Source of the DNA: an uncultured Clostridia bacterium
GTDB taxonomy: Bacteria; Bacillota; Clostridia; Oscillospirales; Acutalibacteraceae
Direction of reading: 5' to 3'
Assembly: GCA_946002045.1 (NCBI GenBank)
Contig: CAMFYM010000028.1
Location: 1-14,118, forward strand
Length of the DNA stretch: 14,118 bases
In this document: in pieces, positions 1-7,229 of the stretch
Position numbering within the stretch: the stretch's first letter is position 1
How the letters are laid out: each line of letters begins with the position of its first letter
Notes under the pieces: model-generated
Told to the model about the DNA's origin: nothing
The model's database searches: none
What the model saw: only the letters and a program-made list of their open reading frames with translations
Made by a program: the position numbers and the translations under genes

Positions 1-34
1 TTCGTCGGCAGCGTCAGATGTGTATAAGAGACAG
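1..34 (+). other. Nextera (Tn5) read-1 adapter, non-biological
   Basis: Bases 2-15 are the Nextera read-1 adapter TCGTCGGCAGCGTC and bases 16-34 are the Tn5 mosaic end AGATGTGTATAAGAGACAG. Base 1 would be the last base of the i5 index. This is library adapter, not genome sequence, and it truncates the lipoprotein gene that follows. Confidence 0.98.
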
Positions 35-872
35 CCTTAATATTATTGCCATCCTCTGCATAAGAGATTGAATTTTCAAGCTTATCAAGTGAATTATCGG
101 TTACGGCTTCAACCTCTTTCTCGTCGGTATAGGTAAAGGTAATATCCCCCACTCTTTTGCTATTCATTGCAAATCCCGTAAGCGCCTTGCCTTGATTATT
201 CTCTATATCAAGCGCCGGATTAAAAAAGTAAATCTTGCCCTTAAATTCTGCAAAGGACATAATGTTTGAAGTGCCTGTGTAGTTAAGTATATGTCCTGCC
301 TTACCGTCACCCTGTAAAACAAGAAACTCAAATACAGAGCAAATTGATGCAGGATAGCCCTTTGAATTTATAAGAGTATCAAAGGTGGTTAAAACAGAAT
401 TATCAACAGTAAAATTTTTAGTTATATATGTGTAAACATTAAAAATATATCTGTTTGTATTAACATTACCATAGCCACACTGAGCCTTAATTTCCTCAAC
501 TCTTTGATAAAAACTTGAAACAAGAGCCTTATGCTCCTCTAATTCATTTTTATATTTGATTGAAATACCGGACATATCCTCCAACGGATTAAGAGTGTCA
601 ACAAGGCTATATAGAGGAAAGCAGGTATAAAAAAGCTGATTAACGCTATCTGACAGAGAAGTGTTATACTTTACCTCTTCTTCGCCGTTAATTACTGCCC
701 TGCAAAGCTTTTCGTAGGCACGAATAACGCTGGGGTCATAATCGTCATAGTGAGAATCTATTGTTATTTTGATATTCTCGGCATCAAGCGTGTTATCACT
801 TTCCTTTGAACAAGCAGAAAATACCGAGAAAACAAATAACACTGAAATTGACAGACATAAAAATCTTTTCAT
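35..872 (-). CDS. Partial lipoprotein, possible transglutaminase-like fold
   Basis: This open frame starts at an ATG (872-870) and runs 279 codons without a stop into the adapter at the left edge, so the C-terminus is missing. The N-terminus is a lipoprotein signal: MKRF, a hydrophobic stretch (residues 5-18), then F-S-A-C with the lipid-modified Cys at 21. It is therefore probably a membrane-anchored, outward-facing protein. Residues about 163-222 are reminiscent of a transglutaminase core: C178 in ICSVFEFLV, then KGKIYFFNPALD (211-222), which resembles the GKWYxVDPT segment. If that is right, the Asp is replaced by N218, and the His position falls near N203-M205 with no His there. That comparison is by eye and uncertain. 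The ribosome-binding site (AAAGG) lies within the last codons of the radical SAM gene 6 nt upstream, so the two are probably cotranscribed. Confidence 0.75.
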
Positions 873-878
873 TTAAAA

Positions 879-1955
879 CTACCTTTTCATTTGCTTCATT
901 TTATGTTCATTGTTAAAGAAGAACCTTTTGTAAGCGTCACAATAATTTTTATCCTGCCTGTTACGCTTACAGCCACCTGCACGGCAGACATAAAAATACT
1001 GACACTCCTTACAGGAATCACTGATAACAAATGACTCCTTCATAAATTCAACTGACCTTTCACTCTTATATAATTCGTCAAAAGAGGAATTGTTAATATT
1101 GCCCAAATACCATTCGTCAGTGCAATAAAAGTCACAGGGATAAACGCTGCCGTCACCCTCCACAACAAACTGTGTTGAGCAGCAACCGTTCATACCGCAC
1201 TGCTCTGCATTACTGCCATTAGCCAAGGCAACATAATTATCAAAGGAGCGAATTGAAACAAAATCGCCACGCATAAAATCATTATAATAAATATTAAATC
1301 CTCTTGTTAAAAACTCGCCGTAATCATCATTGTCCATATACATAGAATCGTCGTAATCCTGATTCATAGGTCTTAAGCAAGGGATAAATTGGAGATACTT
1401 AAGGTCATTTTCCTTAAAAAACCTGTACGCTCTGCGAAAGCTTTGAGCAGTTCTTTTTGTTAAAACAGAAAGTATATTAAAAGCAACACCGTGCTTTTTT
1501 AACAGCTCAATGCCCTTCATAACATCGTCAAAGGAATTACTGCCATCGGGATAAATTCTGTATGAATTAAGCTCCTGGTTACCGTCAAGAGAAACACCGA
1601 TTAGAAAATTATTTTGCTTAAAAAAGCTTGCAAAATCCTCGTTAATCAATGTTCCGTTTGTTTGAAGGCAAAGATGAACAGGCGAATTATTCCTATTATT
1701 TTCTTTTATGTAGGACACAAATTCCTTGTAAAAATCAATACTGCAAAGTAACGGCTCGCCACCCTGAAAGGTGAAATAAACATCGGTGCCGTTTGCAAAT
1801 TCAAGAGCACTGTCTATCACTCTTTTTGCTGTATCAATACTCATCATTCCCTTTGAAAAATCCTGTCGTTGAGAGGAAAGAGAATGATAAAAGCAATACT
1901 CGCACCTTAGGTTACAGTTACTTGATGCAGGCTTGAGCATAACGGAAATGGGCAT
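879..1955 (-). CDS. anSME-family radical SAM/SPASM enzyme (sulfatase-maturase-like)
   Basis: The 358-aa protein closely resembles anaerobic sulfatase-maturating enzymes, which oxidise a Cys or Ser of a sulfatase to formylglycine using S-adenosylmethionine. The radical SAM cluster motif is C14-x3-C18-x2-C21, followed by F-Y. FQGGEP (63-68) and SLDG (122-125) match the family core. The SPASM region supplies cysteines for two auxiliary 4Fe-4S clusters: C253, C259, C274, C315, C318, C324, C329 and C339. D275 in PCDFY corresponds to the catalytic Asp of the Clostridium perfringens enzyme, and the opening MPISVMLKPASS also matches it. The start is supported by AAAGGAG 7 nt upstream of the ATG. It sits 15 nt after ispF and 6 nt before the lipoprotein gene. 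No sulfatase is visible here, so the substrate is unknown; it could modify a different protein. Confidence 0.88.
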   Translation of the reverse strand: MPISVMLKPASSNCNLRCEYCFYHSLSSQRQDFSKGMMSIDTAKRVIDSALEFANGTDVYFTFQGGEPLLCSIDFYKEFVSYIKENNRNNSPVHLCLQTNGTLINEDFASFFKQNNFLIGVSLDGNQELNSYRIYPDGSNSFDDVMKGIELLKKHGVAFNILSVLTKRTAQSFRRAYRFFKENDLKYLQFIPCLRPMNQDYDDSMYMDNDDYGEFLTRGFNIYYNDFMRGDFVSIRSFDNYVALANGSNAEQCGMNGCCSTQFVVEGDGSVYPCDFYCTDEWYLGNINNSSFDELYKSERSVEFMKESFVISDSCKECQYFYVCRAGGCKRNRQDKNYCDAYKRFFFNNEHKMKQMKR

Positions 1956-1970
1956 ACTATTGCTCCTTTA

Positions 1971-2444
1971 TTAAATATGTTCAACAAGGCAGACTGCGTG
2001 GGCAGCAATACCCTGCTTTGCTCCGGTAAAGCCAAGTCCCTCCTCGGTTGTAGCCTTTACGGAAACGCAATCAACATCTATTTGACAGGCTGCTGCAATA
2101 TTATTTCTCATATCAAGAATATGTGGTGCCATTTTTGGCATTTGGGCAAGAATTGTTGAATCAATATTAACAATTTTGTAGCCCTCTTCCTTAATCTTAA
2201 CCACAACCTGCTCAAGCAGCTTTAGGCTGTCTGCTCCCTGCCATTTATCGTCTGTATCAGGAAAAAGATGACCTATATCGCCCATTGCACAGGCTCCGAG
2301 AATTGCATCGGAAATTGCGTGGAGCAGCACATCGGCATCGCTATGACCAAGCAGTCCTAACTGACAGGGAATATCAACACCACCGATAATACACTTTCTG
2401 CCCTCTACAAGCCTATGAACATCATAGCCGTGACCTATTCTCAT
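1971..2444 (-). CDS. ispF: 2-C-methyl-D-erythritol 2,4-cyclodiphosphate synthase IspF
   Basis: This 157-aa protein has the full IspF signature. IspF cyclises CDP-methylerythritol 2-phosphate to MEcPP with release of CMP in the MEP isoprenoid pathway, acting as a cytosolic homotrimer. The zinc ligands are D8 and H10 (GYDVHR) and H42 (in H34-SDAD...LLH). FPDTD (61-65) and the C-terminal TTEEGLGFTG (132-141), which line the cytidine pocket, are intact, and the length is normal. The ATG overlaps the ispD stop as ATGA, implying translational coupling with ispD, the usual order for these two MEP enzymes. I see no truncation. Confidence 0.97.
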   Translation of the reverse strand: MRIGHGYDVHRLVEGRKCIIGGVDIPCQLGLLGHSDADVLLHAISDAILGACAMGDIGHLFPDTDDKWQGADSLKLLEQVVVKIKEEGYKIVNIDSTILAQMPKMAPHILDMRNNIAAACQIDVDCVSVKATTEEGLGFTGAKQGIAAHAVCLVEHI

Positions 2445-3121
2445 TTGCAGTCACCTCTCATTTTCAAAATACTTTCTGCCAAAGGTAAATCCTCCGGAGT
2501 TGTAATTTTAATATTACCGTAATCACCGATAACGGTGTAAACATTTTCACCGTAATTCTCTATTAACTGGCAATCATCAGTAAAATCCTTACCCTGCTCC
2601 TTTGCATAAGAAAGAGCTTTTTTGTATAATTCAAAATCAAACACCTGTGGTGTTCTGATTGAAATCAGTGTGGAACGATCAGGCGTTGAAACTATAGCGT
2701 TATTACTGTCAATTACCTTAATTGTATCCTTAACGGGAACGCCTACTGCTGCTGCCTTTTTATCTGCTGCTGATTTAATGGTATCAACAACCTCCTTCTC
2801 TGTAATAAGAGGTCTTGCACCATCGTGAATAATAACAAGGTCACACTCATCAATAGTTTCAACAGCATTCGTAACACTTTCCTGTCTTGTTGCACCACCA
2901 AAGCAATAGGAAATATCATATTTGCCCAGAACCTGCTCAAAGGCATCAAGGTCACCCTCACGGCAAACTACAATTATCTCGCTGATTAAATCAATTTTTG
3001 AAAAAGCCTCAACAGTTCTTTCAATAACCGACTTACCGTTAAGCTCTAATAAAAGCTTGCTTTTTTCGCAATTCATTCTTGTGCCTGAGCCTGCACCTAA
3101 AATAATAGCAATATTATTCAT
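2441..3121 (-). CDS. ispD: MEP cytidylyltransferase IspD
   Basis: This 226-aa enzyme transfers CMP from CTP to 2-C-methylerythritol 4-phosphate, the third step of the MEP pathway. The nucleotide-binding loop is LGAGSGTRM (8-16) with K22 after it. GATRQESV (76-83), HDGARP (99-104), TPDRSTLISIRTPQ (146-159), TDD (181-183) and KITTPEDL (205-212) are all family motifs. I chose the ATG at 3121 over an in-frame ATG at 3145. The later one begins exactly with the conserved MNNIAIILGAGSG and has GGAGAGG 7 nt upstream; the extra eight residues would not fit the family. The start overlaps the end of the RqcH gene by 8 nt (ATGAATAA) and the stop overlaps ispF by 4 nt. Confidence 0.96.
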   Translation of the reverse strand: MNNIAIILGAGSGTRMNCEKSKLLLELNGKSVIERTVEAFSKIDLISEIIVVCREGDLDAFEQVLGKYDISYCFGGATRQESVTNAVETIDECDLVIIHDGARPLITEKEVVDTIKSAADKKAAAVGVPVKDTIKVIDSNNAIVSTPDRSTLISIRTPQVFDFELYKKALSYAKEQGKDFTDDCQLIENYGENVYTVIGDYGNIKITTPEDLPLAESILKMRGDCK

Positions 3122-4790
3122 TTTTAAGCCTCTCCATTTCTTCAAGAGTAGGAGTTACATACTCTGTTTTGTAGGGGTCATAAATAACAAATCCCGGCTT
3201 TGCGCCCTTTGGCTTTTTAATGTTTTTAACAAGAGTATAATCAACGGCAACATTAGATGACTCACGAGCCTTGCTATAATAAGCAGCAATAACCGAGCAA
3301 TCGTGAATTGCAGTATCTGTAATCTCCTTACCTGATGTTTCGCAAATAACATGGCTGCCTGCCGTGTCCTGAACATGAAACCATGTATCGTAATTTTTGG
3401 CTGTCTTTAAGGTAAGCTTATCGTTCATTATATTGTTTCTTCCTACAAAAACCGTAAAGCCGTCGGTTGTTTTAAATTCAAGAGGCTTTAATGATTTGCT
3501 GATTTTCTTTTTAGCCACATTACTTTTAATGTAGCCCTGCAGGCTTAATTCCTCTTTGATCTCAGTAATTTCGCTGTCCGTTTCTGCTCGGGAAAGAGCG
3601 TCTAAAACAGTTTCAAAATACTGTGCCTCGTTGTTTGCTTCAATAATGAATTCCTCAAGCTTGTTTTCTGCAACCTGCTTTTTTCTGTATTCCTTGTAAT
3701 ACTTTTGAGCATTTTGTGACGGTGTTAATGTTACATCGGCAGGAATACGAACAACATTGCCGTTATCATAATAATTCTCTAAATCATAGTAGGGCGAGCC
3801 CTTTTCAAGTCTGTATTGATTGGTGCTGATAAGGTCACCGAATATTTTGTATATTTCCTTGTCCTTACAATCCTCAAGCTCCTTGGCTCTGTTAAGTGCC
3901 TTCCTAACTGCTCTTTCCTGCAAGGTAGTAATTCTTTTGAACAACTCGGCACTGCGTGCTCTAATACGCATCAGCCTGACCTTTTCGTAATAAAAATAGT
4001 CAAGAAGCTGTGAAAATGAGTCGTAATGCTTTATTTCTGCCAAGGAATCGTACTGCTTAATGTTAATAAAAGAAAAATCCTTTGGTGTGTCTAACACAAC
4101 AACTGTCGGCGTTGGTGACAACGCCTGTTCTTTAAAATCATTAAGAGAAAGCCCAAATTCTATTTCACGGCAGACAATGGGCGAAACGCCCTTAACATTA
4201 TCCATAACAGCCTTATAAAGACCTTTATTACTGTTTAAAACACGAGATTTAATCTCGCTAAAATCACAGGTAAAAATGTTAAGCTTATCCTGCCTTGGAG
4301 GTGCAGTATAAAGCACACCGGGCAATATTTCTCTAACCTGTGACTTGCTATCGTCAACTCTTTTTAAGGAGTCTATAACCTTTTCGTTTTCGTCAAGGAA
4401 AATAATGTTGGAATATCTCCCCATAATCTCAATAATCAAGGAATATGAGGTTTTATCACCTAAATCATTTGTGCCGGAAAAGTTTATTCTAACTGCTCTT
4501 TCCAAATCCTCCTGCTCAATAGAGGTTACCCAAGCGCCTGTAAGTCGCTTTCTTAACATAAGGCAAAACATCGGTGGCTTAGCAGGATTTTCAGGTGGGA
4601 AATCCGTAAAGTGAATACGGGCAGAGTCTGCATTGCATGACAATAAAAGCCGTCTGCTGCCCTGACGAGAACGAAGTCCTATTACTATCTCATCTCGTGA
4701 AGGCTGATAAATCTTATCAACACGGCTGTCTAATGCCCAAGAGGCTATTTCATTTTTAAGGTGATATAAAAATATTCCGTCAAGTGCCAT
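3114..4790 (-). CDS. rqcH: RqcH / NFACT-family ribosome quality control protein
   Basis: The 558-aa protein has the Rqc2/RqcH architecture. The NFACT-N domain covers about residues 1-170 (MALDGIFLYHL, ...PPMFCLMLRKRL at 72-83, EIMGRYSNIIF at 121-131). A helix-hairpin-helix follows at about 190-215, then charged coiled-coil stretches at about 265-310 and 365-415. The NFACT-R domain lies at about 440-530 (NDKLTLKTAKNYDTWFHVQD, then GSHVI). In Bacillus subtilis RqcH binds obstructed 50S subunits and recruits tRNA-Ala to add C-terminal alanine tails that mark stalled chains for degradation; older names are FbpA and YloA. The motif position D97-R98 reads E97-R98 here. An AGGA site lies within the end of the Nif3 gene, whose stop is 2 nt upstream. 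A cell-surface fibronectin-binding role has been proposed for homologues, but I see no signal peptide. Confidence 0.93.
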   Translation of the reverse strand: MALDGIFLYHLKNEIASWALDSRVDKIYQPSRDEIVIGLRSRQGSRRLLLSCNADSARIHFTDFPPENPAKPPMFCLMLRKRLTGAWVTSIEQEDLERAVRINFSGTNDLGDKTSYSLIIEIMGRYSNIIFLDENEKVIDSLKRVDDSKSQVREILPGVLYTAPPRQDKLNIFTCDFSEIKSRVLNSNKGLYKAVMDNVKGVSPIVCREIEFGLSLNDFKEQALSPTPTVVVLDTPKDFSFINIKQYDSLAEIKHYDSFSQLLDYFYYEKVRLMRIRARSAELFKRITTLQERAVRKALNRAKELEDCKDKEIYKIFGDLISTNQYRLEKGSPYYDLENYYDNGNVVRIPADVTLTPSQNAQKYYKEYRKKQVAENKLEEFIIEANNEAQYFETVLDALSRAETDSEITEIKEELSLQGYIKSNVAKKKISKSLKPLEFKTTDGFTVFVGRNNIMNDKLTLKTAKNYDTWFHVQDTAGSHVICETSGKEITDTAIHDCSVIAAYYSKARESSNVAVDYTLVKNIKKPKGAKPGFVIYDPYKTEYVTPTLEEMERLKNE

Positions 4791-4792
4791 AA

Positions 4793-5539
4793 TTAGAGTC
4801 CTAATACCGAATTAGTTACAGGAGCAGTTAAAAACTCCACATCTGTAAATATCCTCTCAAGTCTTTCCTTAATCTTAAGGAAAGGTACATTTTCTGTTTC
4901 AAAATGACCTGCCGATATTACTGCAAATCCCTTTTCGCTTGCATCAAGCATTTCGTGATACTTTAAGTCGCCGGTTACAAAGCAGTCTGCATTATCCATA
5001 GCATCCTGCATAAATTCACTACACGCACCACCGGCAACACAAACCCTTTTAATAAGCTTGTCTGTATCTGTATAACGAAGTCCGTGACAGTCAAGAGTGT
5101 CCGATACAAGTTGAGCAAAATCATCAATACTCATTTCACTTTTAAGGTCACCTGCAACTAAATAGCCATTAGGCAAAGTTATGGTATTATCAAGCTCTAA
5201 AAGCTCTGCAAGAGTATCGTTAATACCACCTACTGCTTTATCATAGGAGGTGTGGGCACTGATTACTGCAATATCATTTGAAATTAGCTCATACAAGGCT
5301 GTGCCCTTTTCAATGCTTTTCACCGAATTAAAAATTACAGGATGATGAGTAATCAGCAAATCTGCATTTATGCTTTTTGCAAATTCTACTACTTCCCTTG
5401 TGCAATCAAGAGCAAGCACGACAGTATTAACCTGTTTCCTGTACTCCCCTACAAGAAATCCGGAATTATCCCATTCCTCCTGCTGACTGAATGGTGCAAT
5501 AGAGTTTATATAATCATAAATGTTTTTAACAGTTGTCAT
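4793..5539 (-). CDS. Nif3-like dinuclear metal centre protein (YqfO family, short form)
   Basis: This 248-aa protein belongs to the Nif3/DUF34 family, often labelled 'GTP cyclohydrolase I type 2' although the true function is unsettled. The dinuclear metal ligands are recognisable: H65-H66 in ITHHPVIF, H96 and D100 in SAHTSYD, and H212 with E215 in AGHFETEN. GDLKYH (190-195) and EEWDNSGFLVG (21-31) are also typical. It is the short form, without the internal PII-like domain that lengthens the Bacillus YqfO proteins to about 370 aa. The start overlaps the end of trmK by 14 nt and is preceded by TGGAGAAGAAG. The trmK-yqfO pairing is conserved in Firmicutes. Confidence 0.93.
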   Translation of the reverse strand: MTTVKNIYDYINSIAPFSQQEEWDNSGFLVGEYRKQVNTVVLALDCTREVVEFAKSINADLLITHHPVIFNSVKSIEKGTALYELISNDIAVISAHTSYDKAVGGINDTLAELLELDNTITLPNGYLVAGDLKSEMSIDDFAQLVSDTLDCHGLRYTDTDKLIKRVCVAGGACSEFMQDAMDNADCFVTGDLKYHEMLDASEKGFAVISAGHFETENVPFLKIKERLERIFTDVEFLTAPVTNSVLGL

Positions 5540-6173
5540 AAATCTTCTTCTCCACAGCAGTAATCACATCTGAATAATCTGCTCCTGATTTTGCTTTTTG
5601 ATTTAGATAGTTTAGTAAATGTGTGAAATACTCCGTTTGAGTAAAATCCTTTATATTTCCGAGAAAATAATCTGTTAAGGATTTTTTACTAAAATTGCCT
5701 GTATAGTGAGCATCAAAAACTGAATAATAGTGCTTACCGTCCTTAACGATAAAATCATTATCTATTTCAAAGCCGTTGTCATACAGAAACCTCCTTGCAG
5801 CTTCAGGATGAGTCATTGGATTTAAAATAATATGCTTATCGCTTATATAGCTGCAATTTGACAATATTTCGGCAATAAGCTCTCCACCCATACCGGCAAT
5901 GATAATGGTATCTATTTCGTTGTCATAAACATTTTCAAGACCGTTAGAAAGACGAGGACTGATTTTATCCTCAACCCCCTCACTCTCTATAAGTCTTATG
6001 CAGGACGACAAAGGATCACTGTTAATATCACAGGCAATAGCTGATTTTATCACTCCCGATTTCACAAGAAACACAGGGATATAGCCGTGGTCTGTGCCAA
6101 CATCGACTATTCTGCTGCCCTTCTTAACTAAAGATGCAACTGCTGATAATCTTTCAGATAATTTATGCATCAT
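5526..6173 (-). CDS. trmK: tRNA (adenine22-N1)-methyltransferase TrmK
   Basis: The 215-aa protein matches the TrmK (YqfN) family, which uses S-adenosylmethionine to methylate N1 of adenine 22 in bacterial tRNAs. The SAM-binding motif is DVGTDHGYIP (24-33), followed by ACDI (47-50). AGMGGELI (93-100) and NPMTHPEAARRFL (118-130) are family signatures, and the C-terminal part is helical, as expected. No Shine-Dalgarno precedes the start. The upstream stop and this ATG overlap as TAATG, immediately followed by a second ATG (residue 2), so translation probably depends on ribosomes finishing the DUF1858 gene. The downstream neighbour is the Nif3-like gene, as in Bacillus. Confidence 0.93.
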   Translation of the reverse strand: MMHKLSERLSAVASLVKKGSRIVDVGTDHGYIPVFLVKSGVIKSAIACDINSDPLSSCIRLIESEGVEDKISPRLSNGLENVYDNEIDTIIIAGMGGELIAEILSNCSYISDKHIILNPMTHPEAARRFLYDNGFEIDNDFIVKDGKHYYSVFDAHYTGNFSKKSLTDYFLGNIKDFTQTEYFTHLLNYLNQKAKSGADYSDVITAVEKKIYDNC

Positions 6174-6370
6174 TATTTAATTATTGCATTTAATTTCTCG
6201 ATAAGCTGGTCTGCATCTGTGCCGTGAACCATACAAGCCTGCTCAACAGTTTCTCCACGAGAAGCAGGACAGCCAAGGCAGTGCATACCGATTTCAAGGA
6301 AAAGCGGTGCTGCATCCGGGCAAATATCAAGAATGTCACCAATGATAGTATCTTTTGTAATCTGTGTCAT
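6173..6370 (-). CDS. DUF1858 / redox-disulfide domain protein
   Basis: This small 65-aa protein belongs to the DUF1858 family (related to the ScdA N-terminal domain and to the 'hybrid-cluster-protein-associated redox disulfide' domain). It opens with MTQITKDTIIGDILDICP, followed by GMHCLGCPASRGETVEQAC. C31 and C34 form a CxxC pair; C17 and C46 are additional cysteines. A thiol redox or metal-binding role is suggested by the family but is not proven. It is the first gene of the long leftward operon, with AAAGGAG 10 nt before the ATG and a good promoter about 42 nt upstream. Confidence 0.92.
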   Translation of the reverse strand: MTQITKDTIIGDILDICPDAAPLFLEIGMHCLGCPASRGETVEQACMVHGTDADQLIEKLNAIIK

Positions 6371-6411
6371 AATATTGTTACTCCTTTTAATATAATTTAT
6401 TTTATAATATA

Positions 6412-6440
6412 TTTATAGCACAAATAATATTTGATTGCAA
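6412..6440 (-). promoter_or_regulatory. Leftward sigma-A-type promoter of the DUF1858-trmK-isp operon
   Basis: On the minus strand, -35 TTGCAA (6440-6435) is followed by a 17-nt spacer and -10 TATAAA (6417-6412). TG plus one base directly before it makes an extended -10. This predicts a start near 6405 and a 35-nt leader containing the AAAGGAG site. The -35 hexamer is a palindrome and is also the -35 of the rightward promoter. Confidence 0.65.
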
Positions 6441-6463
6441 GACGAACAAAGATATGTTATACT
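6435..6463 (+). promoter_or_regulatory. Rightward sigma-A-type promoter of the DUF4364 gene
   Basis: On the plus strand, -35 TTGCAA (6435-6440), a 17-nt spacer and -10 TATACT (6458-6463) with TGT before it (extended -10). This predicts a start near 6470 and a leader of about 46 nt. It uses the same six bases as the leftward promoter for its -35. Confidence 0.65.
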
Positions 6464-6476
6464 CTATTGCAGAGTA
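6460..6476. promoter_or_regulatory. Candidate operator: 6-bp inverted repeat over the rightward start site
   Basis: TACTCT (6460-6465) and AGAGTA (6471-6476) form a perfect inverted repeat around ATTGC. It overlaps the -10 and the predicted transcription start of the DUF4364 gene, a classic repressor position. Binding by any protein is inference; the winged-helix product itself is the nearest candidate. Confidence 0.35.
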
Positions 6477-6516
6477 ATTATATTACCCTAATGAAAAATA
6501 CAAGGTTGTGATAACT

Positions 6517-7083
6517 ATGGATAAGGAATTTAATCCTGCGCTGCAATTTGATGCTTTTACAGCAGGAGTTGATGAGGGTGGCTTACGCTCCAGCTCATCT
6601 ATAACTATTATTGTTTGCTATATTCTTGCCAACTGCAACGAAAAAATTACTGCTCAAAATATTATTGATGCACTTGTTGAGGGCAAAATTGCTAATTATT
6701 TTGAGGTATCTAATTCAATATCAAAGATGATAAGCAAGGGTCACATTGTAGAAAATGAGGACAATACACTGTCGATTACTGATAACGGAAAATTTTTAGT
6801 TGATATTGTTGAAAACGATTTGCCCTACACTATTAGGGAAAAAAGCATTGAGCTTGTAAGAAAGCTTGCCCACCTTGAAATCAATAAAAAGGAAAACAGG
6901 GTTACTATTGAAAAAAAAGAAAACGGATATGCCGTTACAATGCATGTCAGCGACGATGACAGCGACTTTATGGTATTAACGCTGAATGTTCCCACAGAGG
7001 CTCAGGCAGTGCTGATTAAGGATAAGTTCCAGCAGGAGCCCACTAAAATATACGAAAATCTTATCAATTCAATATTTGAATAA
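6517..7083 (+). CDS. DUF4364 family winged-helix protein
   Basis: This is the only plus-strand gene. The 188-aa product resembles the DUF4364 family of Clostridia. After a short leader, residues about 28-105 form a winged-helix-like unit: SSSSITIIVCYILANC, NIIDALVEGKIANYF, ISKMISKGHIVE and the ITDNGKFLVD wing region. An alpha/beta C-terminal part follows. A transcription-regulator role is inferred from the fold; the target is unknown. I prefer ATG at 6517 over GTG at 6508, because AAGG at 6502-6505 is only 2 nt from the GTG. AAGGTTGTGAT matches the anti-Shine-Dalgarno complement at 9 of 11 positions. The gene diverges from the DUF1858 operon through a shared promoter region and converges on ispH-rpsA. 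Confidence 0.85.
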   Translation: MDKEFNPALQFDAFTAGVDEGGLRSSSSITIIVCYILANCNEKITAQNIIDALVEGKIANYFEVSNSISKMISKGHIVENEDNTLSITDNGKFLVDIVENDLPYTIREKSIELVRKLAHLEINKKENRVTIEKKENGYAVTMHVSDDDSDFMVLTLNVPTEAQAVLIKDKFQQEPTKIYENLINSIFE

Positions 7084-7116
7084 AAGATAGCTCCCAAACA
7101 AAATCGTTTGGGAGCT
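7075..7116 (-). terminator. Leftward terminator with U-tract (left hairpin copy)
   Basis: The 11-bp stem AGCTCCCAAAC / GTTTGGGAGCT (7089-7116, loop AAAATC) is followed on the minus strand by ATCTTTTATT, a usable U-tract. In the plus direction the same hairpin is followed by TAGACTG, with no U-run. It therefore best terminates leftward transcripts that have read through from ispH-rpsA. Confidence 0.6.
7086..7116. repeat. 31-bp direct repeat, copy 1 (terminator hairpin)
   Basis: This is a perfect 31-bp copy of 7396-7426, beginning GATAGCTCCCAAAC and ending GTTTGGGAGCT. It starts 2 nt after the DUF4364 stop codon. The identity covers the hairpin plus GAT on its left; the flanks differ. Confidence 0.95.
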
Positions 7117-7229
7117 TAGACTGTCGATAAAGTGGTCTGAACCGTGCCAAAGTATAATACGGTTTAAACTATTTGTAGGGTAGAATAACACTTCTAATTA
7201 TGTTAAAAAATATAACAATCAGCATTATG

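Noticed and set aside
606..623. Lipoprotein Cys84 in C-F-P-L-Y as a sulfatase-type maturation motif (C-x-P-x-R)
   Set aside because: The essential Arg is a Tyr and no sulfatase fold is recognisable; one loose match is not evidence that it is a substrate.
3122..3145. Longer ispD start adding eight residues (MKKWRGLK)
   Set aside because: The ATG at 3121 begins the conserved sequence directly and has GGAGAGG 7 nt upstream.
6508..6516. GTG start for the DUF4364 gene
   Set aside because: The AAGG site is only 2 nt from the GTG but a workable 11 nt from the ATG at 6517.
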